Shown here one piece after another: positions 16,287 to 24,864 of a stretch of 64,000 nt of DNA. The DNA lies in assembly GCA_019695055.1 (NCBI GenBank), contig JAIBAT010000005.1, positions 53,406-117,405 of the forward strand. Reading direction: 5' to 3'. Below the pieces are notes generated by a model that saw only the letters and a program-made list of their open reading frames with translations, made no database searches and was not told the origin of the DNA. Made by a program: the position numbers and the translations under genes. How positions within the stretch are numbered: position 1 is the first letter of the stretch; every line of letters starts with the position of its first letter. The DNA comes from Candidatus Sumerlaeaceae bacterium. GTDB taxonomy: Bacteria > Sumerlaeota > Sumerlaeia > Sumerlaeales > Sumerlaeaceae.

Positions 16287-19070
16287 ATGTTCCGTAATCC
16301 CTGCAATATGATCAAGTATGTATCGGGAATAATCACAATATTAGTCGCTCTGAACTCAGTCACCTTTTCTGCAATCACTTGGGCTCCCCCGAAACCGCTT
16401 AACTCCAACGCAACATCCGACTCGGGGTCGGATTCGGCACCCTCGCTTGCAACCGATGGCAATGGCAATTGGCTTGCTGTTTGGTCGAAGGAACCGGGCG
16501 TCGTAAGCTTGGCAAACTTATGGTATGCCAAATCGTCAGACAACGGCAAGACTTGGTCGACCGCCGGTGCTCTCAACACAGATGCGGCTGTAACACTTGG
16601 AGTGGATGTCTCGCCTGTTGCTACTTGGGACGGAGTGGGCAAGTGGATTGTTGTTTGGGCCCGTGGGTCGGCAAGCCCTTCACCTATCGGTTACCAGTGG
16701 GATCTGATGATTGCCAAAATGGACTTGAACGGTGTTGGCTGGACGGCGCCGCAGATTCTTAATCCAAATGGAACAACTCTCTATACAATGGAGGACGGTC
16801 CATCCGTGGCAACTGACGGAAAGGGCAATTGGGTAGTGGCATCCCAATGGGGAGACATCAATTCCGGCAACCTGCTTACCAGCCCAGAATATATAGCCGT
16901 CTTTCGCTCGACGAACAATGGAGATACTTGGACCTCCCCAATCTTGCTCAGCAATTACAGGCTCGGGATTTATAGCCTTGTTGGAACCAACCCCGACGTG
17001 GCAACTGACCGGAATGGGAATTGGGTCATCTCTGGTCAGCTTAATCCCGAAGGAAATGTGCCGATTGGTCACTATCAGCGCTTACTGGCATGGCATTCGA
17101 TAGACAATGGCGCGACTTGGGCTGATCCTGTAAACATATCACCCGACGCATTGCAGGCCGCGCCCTACCATCAATACCCCTCGGTCGCTGCTGACCCCAA
17201 CGGTCGATTCATGATAACCTGGACCCACTCCATTTCCGTAAGTGGGGGTGATGATATCCTGTTCGCCACATCACCCGACGGTGGAATTTCATGGTCGTCC
17301 CCTGCACCGTTATCTGCCAATCCCAATCTTTTTACGAAGCAAAGAGGAATATCCAAACTTCAAACGGACAACCATAACAATTGGGTGGCGATGTGGTACT
17401 CAAACGAAGTGGCTCCAGGGGGCAATCCCAACCGACTCGATATTATTGGTGCCTACAGCTCGGACTTTGGCACAACTTGGACTGCTCCCTTGCCCATCGA
17501 CCCAAATGTGGCGTCAAGAACTGGGTCCAGCGTGCGGATATGGACCCAAACGGATGGAAAAGGGTTGTGGTTGGCTTCCTACGACACCAACGATTCGCTC
17601 GGTGGCACAAAAGGCACCGACAACGACATCGTCTACACCACAACCACCATTGCCTACAAGGCCGCCATCGCCCAGGACGACAACTTCACCACCAACATCC
17701 AGGCCGGAACAGCCGCCGGCCCCGGCTGGTACTACTCCGAGAACTTCACCGTCGGGACCACCGCCGACATCACAAGCGAATCCCTGCGCATCGGCGTCCC
17801 GACCCGGCCCGACACCTCAACCTACCATGCCACCGCATGGCTGAGCACCCTGTCGGAGTGGCTTCCCTACGCCATGATCGGGCCGAACAACATCGTTCGC
17901 TCGAAAAACTATGTCTACGCCGCTGATCAATCGCCCAGCACCATCAACTGCATCCCCAACATCCGCCTGAAATTGCAGAATGGCTCCGCCGTGGCCAGCA
18001 CCCTGGAGGTTCTGGCCACCAGCAACGACGGCGGCGAAGACACACGCGGGGCAGAACTGGCCCCATCGCGCGAAGCTACGAGCCCGTCCCTTTATCGTGT
18101 GGACTACGATCCCGTTGACGTCCCCTATCTGGCTTCCAATGCAGCCCCCGGCGGCTTTGGCGGTGTCATGCGGGCCTTCGAGAACTACTCGTTCTATCCT
18201 CAGATGAACGGCAACATCTTCCTCGCCGAGAGCACCATCCTCACCTATCCGGCCATCTGGTTGTCGGATGCCAACGCCCTCACCAGCGAGCCCTTCAGGT
18301 CAAAGAACTACGGGCCGACGGATCTACAGAATTTCAACGAATCCGACACCGACTTCAAAACACTGCGCATCACCGGCCTCGCACCCGGCATCATCGGCAC
18401 CACGTTCACCACCCCACCCCTGCCCTCCATCACCACCGATACCCTCGGCGTCACCGCATCCTCCATTGGGTTCCCGTCCGATTCCCTCGCGGTCTGCGAA
18501 CTCAACTTCCTGCCCGTCTCCAAGCCTTCCGTGGATTGGACCGGCAGCGACTACGCCAGCGTCCCGCGTGTGGAGGAGAACTACCAGTACAAGATACGCT
18601 TCCACGTCGTCTCCAGCCAGCAGTCCAACCTGCAATCCCAGATGCGTCTGCGTGCGCGCACCAACCGCTTCCTCTGGGGCCAGAAACTGGAGGTTGGCGG
18701 AGCTTATCCCACGAACAACCCCGTGAACCTCGCCATCGCCCAGCAAACTCTGCCCGGTATCGGATGCTTGAACCCCGACACCGGCACCCTGCCAATGGGC
18801 ACGGCTGGCGGCTGGTACACGCTCATTCTCCACTCCCCGCTAAGCAAGGCCATCAGGGCTGACACCGCCGGAACCATATCGGCCCGGATGCCGATCCTGT
18901 CCGCCGAACCCGGCCCCGGCGACACCATGATCGGCAACACCCGCCGCATGATCCTCGTCGGGTTCGACCTGATCGACACCCTCAGCCAGGGCACAAACAG
19001 CGTCCTCGAAGAGGGCAGCTTTACCCTCGATGCCATCGAGGTAAAGACGTACCCGCTTGTTTTGGACTAA
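16287..19070 (+). CDS. Secreted Asp-box (BNR/sialidase-like propeller) protein with unknown C-terminal domain
   Basis: A 927-residue exported protein. After a signal peptide ('ISGIITILVALNSVTFSA' type, residues 10-28) comes a beta-propeller of about 400 residues. It has five Asp-box motifs, for example 'SSDNGKTWS', 'STNNGDTWTS', 'SIDNGATWAD', 'SPDGGISWSS' and 'SSDFGTTWTA', alternating with 'ATDGNGNWLAVW'-like strands. Residues 435-927 form a domain I do not recognise. The conserved Tyr/Arg/Glu catalytic set of true sialidases is not evident, so 'sialidase' is not claimed. AGGGGG precedes the ATG. Composition changes sharply near 17,590, at the join between propeller and C-terminal domain. It is followed by a second BNR gene. 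Confidence 0.7.
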   Translation: MFRNPCNMIKYVSGIITILVALNSVTFSAITWAPPKPLNSNATSDSGSDSAPSLATDGNGNWLAVWSKEPGVVSLANLWYAKSSDNGKTWSTAGALNTDAAVTLGVDVSPVATWDGVGKWIVVWARGSASPSPIGYQWDLMIAKMDLNGVGWTAPQILNPNGTTLYTMEDGPSVATDGKGNWVVASQWGDINSGNLLTSPEYIAVFRSTNNGDTWTSPILLSNYRLGIYSLVGTNPDVATDRNGNWVISGQLNPEGNVPIGHYQRLLAWHSIDNGATWADPVNISPDALQAAPYHQYPSVAADPNGRFMITWTHSISVSGGDDILFATSPDGGISWSSPAPLSANPNLFTKQRGISKLQTDNHNNWVAMWYSNEVAPGGNPNRLDIIGAYSSDFGTTWTAPLPIDPNVASRTGSSVRIWTQTDGKGLWLASYDTNDSLGGTKGTDNDIVYTTTTIAYKAAIAQDDNFTTNIQAGTAAGPGWYYSENFTVGTTADITSESLRIGVPTRPDTSTYHATAWLSTLSEWLPYAMIGPNNIVRSKNYVYAADQSPSTINCIPNIRLKLQNGSAVASTLEVLATSNDGGEDTRGAELAPSREATSPSLYRVDYDPVDVPYLASNAAPGGFGGVMRAFENYSFYPQMNGNIFLAESTILTYPAIWLSDANALTSEPFRSKNYGPTDLQNFNESDTDFKTLRITGLAPGIIGTTFTTPPLPSITTDTLGVTASSIGFPSDSLAVCELNFLPVSKPSVDWTGSDYASVPRVEENYQYKIRFHVVSSQQSNLQSQMRLRARTNRFLWGQKLEVGGAYPTNNPVNLAIAQQTLPGIGCLNPDTGTLPMGTAGGWYTLILHSPLSKAIRADTAGTISARMPILSAEPGPGDTMIGNTRRMILVGFDLIDTLSQGTNSVLEEGSFTLDAIEVKTYPLVLD

Positions 19071-19126
19071 GGCTTTTTATCGGGTACTTCGGCCAACTGT
19101 ATGAAACTCTGGAATCAGATGACTTT

Positions 19127-19180
19127 TGTTAGAAAAAATATTATGGACTAATTCAGCTGTTAGATTGTCCATACTAACAA
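19127..19180. repeat. Nested inverted repeat before the second BNR gene
   Basis: Outer arms TTGTTAG/CTAACAA and inner arms TATGGAC/GTCCATA could pair, with an eight-base A/T bulge on the left and an 18-base loop. It lies 30 bases upstream of the next start codon in an AT-rich gap and could be an operator or an mRNA hairpin. It has no T-run, so it is not a standard terminator. Confidence 0.4.
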
Positions 19181-19209
19181 ACAGGGTTCAATTGCACAGG
19201 GGGTGTGCC

Positions 19210-21930
19210 ATGTTTTTTAGAAGAGTATTTTCGCATTTCTTGCGATTCACTGCTATTGCGGTATTGTGTGCGTTTCCAGTCGAAGCATTTCCGGCCTTTG
19301 GCCCCCCCGTCCCAATAAACCTCTCCGCGGCAACGAACACCATGGAGGATGATTTCTCACCGCAGGTTTACACCAGTGGCAACGGTACCTGGCTTGTTGT
19401 GTGGTTGGCCCAGTATGTAAACGGCGAGTACGTTAGAATCGCCCGCTCCACCGACGGTGGGGCCAACTGGGCTCCCGCTCAGATCTACACTTGGCGACCT
19501 GCAGTCACTCCGTCGTTCAAGACTGATGGAACCGGCGTATGGATTGGTGTCTGGCGGCAACAGACGTCCGTATATTACACCAGATCAACGGACGACGGTG
19601 TTAACTGGTCTTATCCCACCTCCCTTAGTTCCACGATGACCACTTCCACCAACGTGGGAACCCCGGTTGTCGATGTGGATGGCGCCGGGAATTGGGTGGT
19701 GGCATGGCCTTACGATTCCGGCACTGGTGGCCCCCCGGCGGACTGGGAAATTGCCTATTCAAGGTCAACGGATGACGGCTTCACGTGGACAAACGGAGCG
19801 ACCCTTAACAGCAATGCGTCGGCAGATTCACGGGACGACCAGGGCGTCAAGCTGGGAGTTGGGCCTTCCGGCCGTTGGACGGCCATTTGGCTTAGTACGC
19901 CCGCCACAGGATTTGAAGAGGGAGATGTGCTGTATGCCACTTCCAGCGACGGCGGTTCCACATGGAGCGCCGTTTCCACTTTTACCTCGGGGGACGACAC
20001 GGATGACAAGAGTCCCAACGTGTGGTCAAATGGCGCCGGTGGGTGGGTGGCCACCTGGTGGCGGAGCCGCCACACGGTGTTCCCTACACCGCAGCCTATT
20101 TCTCAGGATATCTTCTTTTCAAATTCCACCGACAACGCAGGCACTTGGTCTGTACCTGCCCGGCTGACGCCCGCATCCTTAAACCAGTATGATTATCATG
20201 TTACCTTGGTGCCCGATGGACCCACCAAGTGGGCTGCATTGTGGGAACGCCGGTTTTACCTTACGGACTCTGACTTGATGTCGGCTGTTTCCACTGATTC
20301 GGGCGCCACATGGACTCTGCCGCTCGCCGTCAATTCCGATGCAACGTCCGATTCTCTCGAGGAAACGGAGGTGACGGTCCAGCGTGTTGGTCCCGGTACT
20401 CTTGTTGCGGCTTGGAAGCGCTCAACCAAATCGATCCGGGATTCCCGCGAATTCGTTTACTCTCGTTCTACCGATTCCGGAGTATCCTGGTCCGCGCCGA
20501 CCAGTTTGAACGTCTCAGCTGCTTCGGTACCTGGCAGATTCCCGGGAGTGTCATTTGCCGGGGATTTGACGGGGCGGGCCGTCGCTGCCTGGAGCACCCA
20601 AGCCGCGCCTGGCGGCGCAACCGGATTCGATTCCGATATCATGGTGGTTAAGTCGAACGACTTGGGAACCACTTGGAATGCGCCAGCCGTTATAGACCCC
20701 ACTGCCTTTGCAGATCAGGGCGATAGCGGTTCAAACGCGGGTAGCGCCACTGACGGAGCAAATAATTGGGTTACCGTTTGGCAGGCGGACGGTTTGACCG
20801 CCATGGGCGACACGGACATCTTCGTTTCGCACCGTGCAGGAGTCAACTGGTCCGCCCCTATTGCCGTGAATCCTTCGGCAAACTTGGACACAGGCGACGA
20901 CAGTAATCCTGCCATTGCCACGGACCGCGCCGGCAACTGGCTGGTGGTGTGGAGCTCAAACCAAAAGGGAAGTGGTGACCCATCCACTGATTATGACTTG
21001 TTTGCCTCCCGCTCCACCGGCCTTGGCCAGACCTGGAGTCCACCCGTCCTTGTGAATTCAAATGCCGCCACAGACTTTGGAAATGACGTGAATCCCCGAA
21101 TTGCCACGGATCGTGCAGGGCGCTGGATTGTCACCTGGGCCTCTAATGAAGGAACCACCGGCTCAAAAACCGAGTACGATATCTATACGGCCACATCGAA
21201 TAACAACGGCTCGACATGGAACGCCCCCGCAGTTGTGCTTGGCGGTGATCTCGCCAGTTTCAATGACCAACATCCGGATATCGCGGCAACAACCAACAGC
21301 GTCTGGATGGTATCCTGGCGAAAGAGGGACTGGCCTGGGACGGTTGCAACCGCCATGGTTGCACGAAGTACCAACGGAGGCGTATCATGGACAACCCAAT
21401 CTTTGGCAACGTTCTCACTGAAATCCTTGCGGGTTGGCCGTCCATCCGTTGCCACGGACTGGGCCGGCAATTGGGTCATCACCCTGAGCGATCAAAGGCT
21501 TTGGAAGTATGTTTCGGCCGATAACGGTGCAACCTTCGGGGCAGGTGAACAAGTCCTGTTCGGTGCCGTCAGCAGCGACTGGGAGGGCGACCCTTTCGTG
21601 GCGTCAGACGAGAATGGAAAGTGGACGCTTGCATGGTCACGCGGGCCTGGATTCATCTCCGGATCTTCGGGTATACCCGTGGCTGACCTCGCGACAAGGG
21701 GAGTGCTTTCCTGTTCGGATCTCACCCTTCCCGGTGCTTGGAGCGGGGCACCCAGCGTTGACCACGGGAACAATGCCGGGCAATTTCCGTCAGTCGCCAT
21801 GGATTCTGCCGGGCGCTCGATCCTGATATATGATACTTCACCCGATACCGTGAATCCCACCTATTCGGACTCGTTGATTAGTGTCAGCACCGCGCCCGGG
21901 GCAACCGTGGATCACTGGAGTCTTTACTGA
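19210..21930 (+). CDS. Secreted multi-Asp-box (BNR) beta-propeller protein
   Basis: A 906-residue exported protein made almost wholly of beta-propeller repeats. The signal peptide is 'FTAIAVLCAFPVEAFPAF'-like, ending near residue 27. About a dozen Asp-box motifs follow, such as 'STDGGANWAP', 'STDDGVNWSY', 'SSDGGSTWSA', 'STDSGATWTL', 'SNDLGTTWNA', 'SNNNGSTWNA' and 'STNGGVSWTT'. Strands of the form 'ATDRAGNWLVVWSSN' lie between them. The ATG with AGGGGG just upstream was chosen over an earlier in-frame start that would put 28 extra residues before the signal peptide. It shares the propeller style but not the C-terminal domain of the preceding gene. Binding or recognition outside the cell is likely; no enzyme activity can be assigned. 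Confidence 0.7.
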   Translation: MFFRRVFSHFLRFTAIAVLCAFPVEAFPAFGPPVPINLSAATNTMEDDFSPQVYTSGNGTWLVVWLAQYVNGEYVRIARSTDGGANWAPAQIYTWRPAVTPSFKTDGTGVWIGVWRQQTSVYYTRSTDDGVNWSYPTSLSSTMTTSTNVGTPVVDVDGAGNWVVAWPYDSGTGGPPADWEIAYSRSTDDGFTWTNGATLNSNASADSRDDQGVKLGVGPSGRWTAIWLSTPATGFEEGDVLYATSSDGGSTWSAVSTFTSGDDTDDKSPNVWSNGAGGWVATWWRSRHTVFPTPQPISQDIFFSNSTDNAGTWSVPARLTPASLNQYDYHVTLVPDGPTKWAALWERRFYLTDSDLMSAVSTDSGATWTLPLAVNSDATSDSLEETEVTVQRVGPGTLVAAWKRSTKSIRDSREFVYSRSTDSGVSWSAPTSLNVSAASVPGRFPGVSFAGDLTGRAVAAWSTQAAPGGATGFDSDIMVVKSNDLGTTWNAPAVIDPTAFADQGDSGSNAGSATDGANNWVTVWQADGLTAMGDTDIFVSHRAGVNWSAPIAVNPSANLDTGDDSNPAIATDRAGNWLVVWSSNQKGSGDPSTDYDLFASRSTGLGQTWSPPVLVNSNAATDFGNDVNPRIATDRAGRWIVTWASNEGTTGSKTEYDIYTATSNNNGSTWNAPAVVLGGDLASFNDQHPDIAATTNSVWMVSWRKRDWPGTVATAMVARSTNGGVSWTTQSLATFSLKSLRVGRPSVATDWAGNWVITLSDQRLWKYVSADNGATFGAGEQVLFGAVSSDWEGDPFVASDENGKWTLAWSRGPGFISGSSGIPVADLATRGVLSCSDLTLPGAWSGAPSVDHGNNAGQFPSVAMDSAGRSILIYDTSPDTVNPTYSDSLISVSTAPGATVDHWSLY

Positions 21931-22399
21931 GCCTTTTGTTCGGTCGGGGAAGGCTTAAGGGTCCACAAGAGGCTACAAGGGGTCGTGGGGGAATAGGCAA
22001 ACCCGTTGGACCGCGTTATGGTGCTCCCCATGATGAAACTTCGCCATACGGAAATCCGCACGTTCGGTCCATTGTGGACCCGGCACATTCACCGGATTCA
22101 GTCCTCCCGGCCCCAAAACCACACCTTACTCCCCACCGTCGGTAAATCCGCAAAATTAACCCGATTTTCAACCGGTTTAAATCTCGATTTATCCGCATTG
22201 AAATCATTGGGTTTAACCCCGAAATTCGTGGTAAACAAAAAATATACCCCCCCCTCCCCCCCCCTCCCCCCACCAAATGCGGAGGAAAACGCGTGGATCT
22301 TTCCGTTGGCATGGGAGCACCGACCGATACACACCGCTCCCAAGCTCGCCCCAACCCACTCTTGCATTCGCAATCAACCCACTGACAGGCTCTCCCACC
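21931..22399. other. Intergenic region of about 470 bases with a long C-tract
   Basis: No convincing protein-coding gene was found here. The left part is GC-rich. The part from about 22,140 is AT-rich ('GGTTTAAATC', 'GGGTTTAACC') and ends in a pyrimidine tract, then GGAGGAAAA and the exbB-like gene about 120 bases later. A short reading frame (GTG, about 30 codons) follows the GGAGGA but is not supported. Confidence 0.5.
22247..22274 (+). repeat. C-tract: C8-T-C9-T-C6
   Basis: Homopyrimidine run broken by two T residues, preceded by TA and followed after a few bases by a GGAGGA. It lies about 125 bases upstream of the exbB-like start. A near copy occurs, inverted in the window, upstream of ispH. 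The opposite strand could form a G-quadruplex. Confidence 0.9.
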
Positions 22400-23032
22400 A
22401 TGCAGTCCTACTTTGAACATTTCGTCGTTGCTGGTGGCTGGGCCATGCTGCTGCTGGTGCCGGCCTCCATGGTGGCGTTGGCCTCGTTCTTTCGTGCCCT
22501 GCTTGCCTATCGTGGGCGGGCTGTAGCCGGAGACCAACACTCAAAGGCCGCCGAGGTAGTGGCCCGTCTCTCCGACCTGCGATCGCGGCATGGAACTCTT
22601 TCCGCCGAGGATATTCGGGCGGAAATCCGGGCTGGCGTGAACGACCTTTACGCGCTCCTCCAACCGCTCGTCGCGGTTTTTGTGGCAGCCCCTCTGGTCG
22701 GGATTGCCGGAAGCATCACACTCCTGATGGCCGCTAACTTGGACGTGGCTTCCGGCGGTGGCGTGGATCGCCTCGCTGCGAACTATGAACGCGCCCTCGT
22801 GCCACTGCTCTGGGGAACGGCCATCTCGGCCCTTTCCTATCTCGGCTATGCGGTGCTGAAAGCGCGCCTGTATCATTGTGAGAGGAATCTCCTCGCTCCG
22901 GCCGTCGAGGAGGGCGTCGCCAGCCTCGCGGCACCAAAGAAGTTCGGGGTGCGGAAGTCTGGCCGTGATGTGCCGCTGGAATCGCGTTCACCGGATGACG
23001 ATTCATCCGCGGAAAGGGAAGTGTCGCCGTGA
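22400..23032 (+). CDS. ExbB/TolQ/MotA-like proton channel family protein
   Basis: A 210-residue inner-membrane protein with three membrane helices (about residues 8-32, 95-117 and 133-157). This is the layout of ExbB/TolQ subunits, which power TonB or Tol systems. The conserved core reads 'APLVGIAGSITLLMAAN', where most family members have APLLGLLGTV. The start follows 'CTGACAGGC'. A longer in-frame reading begins inside the upstream C-tract region and was rejected. The downstream ExbD-like gene overlaps it by four bases (GTGA). No TonB or Tol gene is nearby. The long basic and acidic C-terminal tail ('SRSPDDDSSAEREVSP') is unusual. Family call is sound; the partner system is unknown. Confidence 0.75.
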   Translation: MQSYFEHFVVAGGWAMLLLVPASMVALASFFRALLAYRGRAVAGDQHSKAAEVVARLSDLRSRHGTLSAEDIRAEIRAGVNDLYALLQPLVAVFVAAPLVGIAGSITLLMAANLDVASGGGVDRLAANYERALVPLLWGTAISALSYLGYAVLKARLYHCERNLLAPAVEEGVASLAAPKKFGVRKSGRDVPLESRSPDDDSSAEREVSP

Positions 23033-23445
23033 GCAGCGCATCCACCCACTATCTGTACCGAAACCCCGGCCTCGCGCTGCCGCTGGTGGCCCTCGTCGTA
23101 AACCTGGCGGTGATCATGTTCATGCTGCAGGAAATGCGCGCCTCCCGCAGCCGCGTCCGCGCGGCTTTTGCGCCGGTCGGTGCCGTCGTCGCGGGCGATT
23201 CAAAGACACCCCTGCTCGAGGTGTTTTCCGCCGAAGAGTTTCGGTTGGAGGGCGAACCCATTCGCTCCACGGAGGACTTGGAATTCCGCCTCGGTGGCCG
23301 TGCCAGCAGCGGCCCGACCATTCGCGTGGCCACCGCGCCCGCCGTGGACGCGCAAACCCTCGCCCGGGTGCTGCGGGCCTGCGGCCAGGCCGGATTCACC
23401 AACGCCGCCGTGGAACTCGCGCCGCGCGACCCTGGTATCAAGTGA
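23029..23445 (+). CDS. ExbD/TolR-like protein lacking the membrane Asp
   Basis: A 138-residue single-pass membrane protein with a periplasmic ExbD-type domain. One helix spans about residues 14-33 ('LPLVALVVNLAVIMFML'). The periplasmic part ends with 'IRVATAPAVDAQTLARVL' and 'AGFTNAAVELA', matching the ExbD pattern of a strand, a helix and a strand. The helix has Asn where ExbD and TolR carry the essential proton-relaying Asp. The GTG start overlaps the ExbB-like stop by four bases, so the two are translated together. Because the Asp is missing, energy coupling by proton flow is uncertain; the pair may have a structural or altered motor role. Confidence 0.65.
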   Translation: MSSASTHYLYRNPGLALPLVALVVNLAVIMFMLQEMRASRSRVRAAFAPVGAVVAGDSKTPLLEVFSAEEFRLEGEPIRSTEDLEFRLGGRASSGPTIRVATAPAVDAQTLARVLRACGQAGFTNAAVELAPRDPGIK

Positions 23446-23526
23446 GCCCCGCACCGTCGGCGAATAGGCGCACACGCCCCGCCGTAACTCACGCGGGGGA
23501 GAGCACTACGATTGCAGGAGAGTTTG

Positions 23527-24660
23527 TTGACCACAACAGCCGCCCCCGTTAAACTGCCGCGCCACATCGAATCGCAGGTTGAGCGCAGTGGCCTTGGAGA
23601 CATCTATGCCAAGGTAGCCGAAGGCGTCCGCCTCAGTGCCGAGGACGGCATACGGCTGTTTGAGGCGAGTGACATCCTCTCCCTCGGCGCTCTCGCCAAC
23701 ATCGTGCGTGAGCGCAAGAACGGCGACTACACGTATTTCAACCGCAACTTGCGGATTGATTACACGAATATCTGCAACAAGCAGTGCCTGTTTTGTGCGT
23801 TCGATCGCCTGCCCGGCGAAATCGGCGGCTACGTGCTTGGCGAGAAGGAAATCGCGGAGCGCTTCGCCCGCTACGACGCCTACAAGATCACCGAAGTTCA
23901 CATGGTGGGCGGCATCAACCCGAAGCTGCCATTCAGTTACTACACGGATTTGCTCAGATCGGTGAAGCGCCTTCGTCCCGACATTCACATCAAGGCCTTC
24001 ACCATGGTCGAGATTGCACAGATGATCCGCATCTCGAAGATGAGCGCCGAGGACACCATTGCTGCGCTCAAGGAAGCCGGCCTCGGATCCTGCCCCGGCG
24101 GCGGCGCCGAGGTCCTGGTGGACAGGGTTCACAAGGAACTCTTCCGCCTCAAGATCGGGCCAAAGCAGTGGATTGACCTCCAGAAAATCGTTCATCAGTG
24201 CGGCCTTAAGACCACCGCAACCATGCTTTACGGTCACATCGAGACGCTTCCCGAGCGCATCGAGCACCTCGTGAGACTCCGCGAACTCCAGGACGAAACC
24301 GGCGGTTTCCAAACCTTCATCCCGCTCGCGTTTCATCCCAGAAACACCGAACTCAGTCACCTCGCTGGTCCGACCGGCATGGACGACATCAAGAACATAG
24401 CCGTCGCGCGCCTCATGCTCGACAACTTCGACCACATCAAGGCATACTGGATCATGATGAGTCCCGCGCTAAGCCAGATGAGCCTCTGGTTCGGCGCGGA
24501 CGATATCGACGGCACGGTTCTCGAGGAGACCATTGTCCACGAGGCCGGCGCCACGACCCCGACCGGCCTTACCGTCGAGACCCTGCTCCGCACAATCCGC
24601 GAGGCAGGACGCACCCCGGTCGAGCGCGACACGGTTTACAACATCCTCCAGGTGTTCTAG
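23527..24660 (+). CDS. mqnE: Aminofutalosine synthase (radical SAM, menaquinone futalosine pathway)
   Basis: Radical SAM enzyme that converts an enolpyruvyl benzoate ether and SAM into aminofutalosine, an early step of the futalosine route to menaquinone. The 4Fe-4S cluster motif is C83-x3-C87-x2-C90 in 'CNKQCLFCAF'. Other family stretches are 'TEVHMVGGINPKLPF', 'SCPGGGAEVLVDRV' and 'FHPRNTELSHL'. The product is 377 residues, the normal length. A TTG start is chosen since AGGAG sits six bases before it. A TTG five codons earlier would place that site inside the gene. mqnA, mqnB, mqnC and mqnD were not found in the window. Confidence 0.93.
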   Translation: MTTTAAPVKLPRHIESQVERSGLGDIYAKVAEGVRLSAEDGIRLFEASDILSLGALANIVRERKNGDYTYFNRNLRIDYTNICNKQCLFCAFDRLPGEIGGYVLGEKEIAERFARYDAYKITEVHMVGGINPKLPFSYYTDLLRSVKRLRPDIHIKAFTMVEIAQMIRISKMSAEDTIAALKEAGLGSCPGGGAEVLVDRVHKELFRLKIGPKQWIDLQKIVHQCGLKTTATMLYGHIETLPERIEHLVRLRELQDETGGFQTFIPLAFHPRNTELSHLAGPTGMDDIKNIAVARLMLDNFDHIKAYWIMMSPALSQMSLWFGADDIDGTVLEETIVHEAGATTPTGLTVETLLRTIREAGRTPVERDTVYNILQVF

Positions 24661-24864
24661 GAGCCATTAAGTTTAATAATATCAGTTGGGTACATCTGGT
24701 TTCAGCCCGGACCCTAACTGAAAATCACTGAAACTTGCCTCCATCGGGAACCGAGCCCCAGTTTGGGTGTCTATCCCCGATTAGGGCTCACACAAGCCCG
24801 GCACGAAACCGCGCCCTTTAACTGCGCTTAACATTATGAAAATCAACCATCTGAGGGGTATGAA

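Noticed and set aside
16287..21930. Calling the two BNR proteins sialidases
   Set aside because: Asp-boxes are also found in many non-sialidase propellers. The Arg triad and Tyr/Glu pair of sialidases could not be placed.
22277..22399. N-terminal extension of the ExbB-like protein starting inside the C-tract region
   Set aside because: The extra 41 residues are Pro/Arg-rich, unlike the family. The later ATG begins the natural first helix.
24661..24864. Possible replication origin at the strand-asymmetry change
   Set aside because: No DnaA boxes, no dnaA, dnaN or gidA genes and no AT-rich unwinding stretch were seen. Only the skew change is reported.
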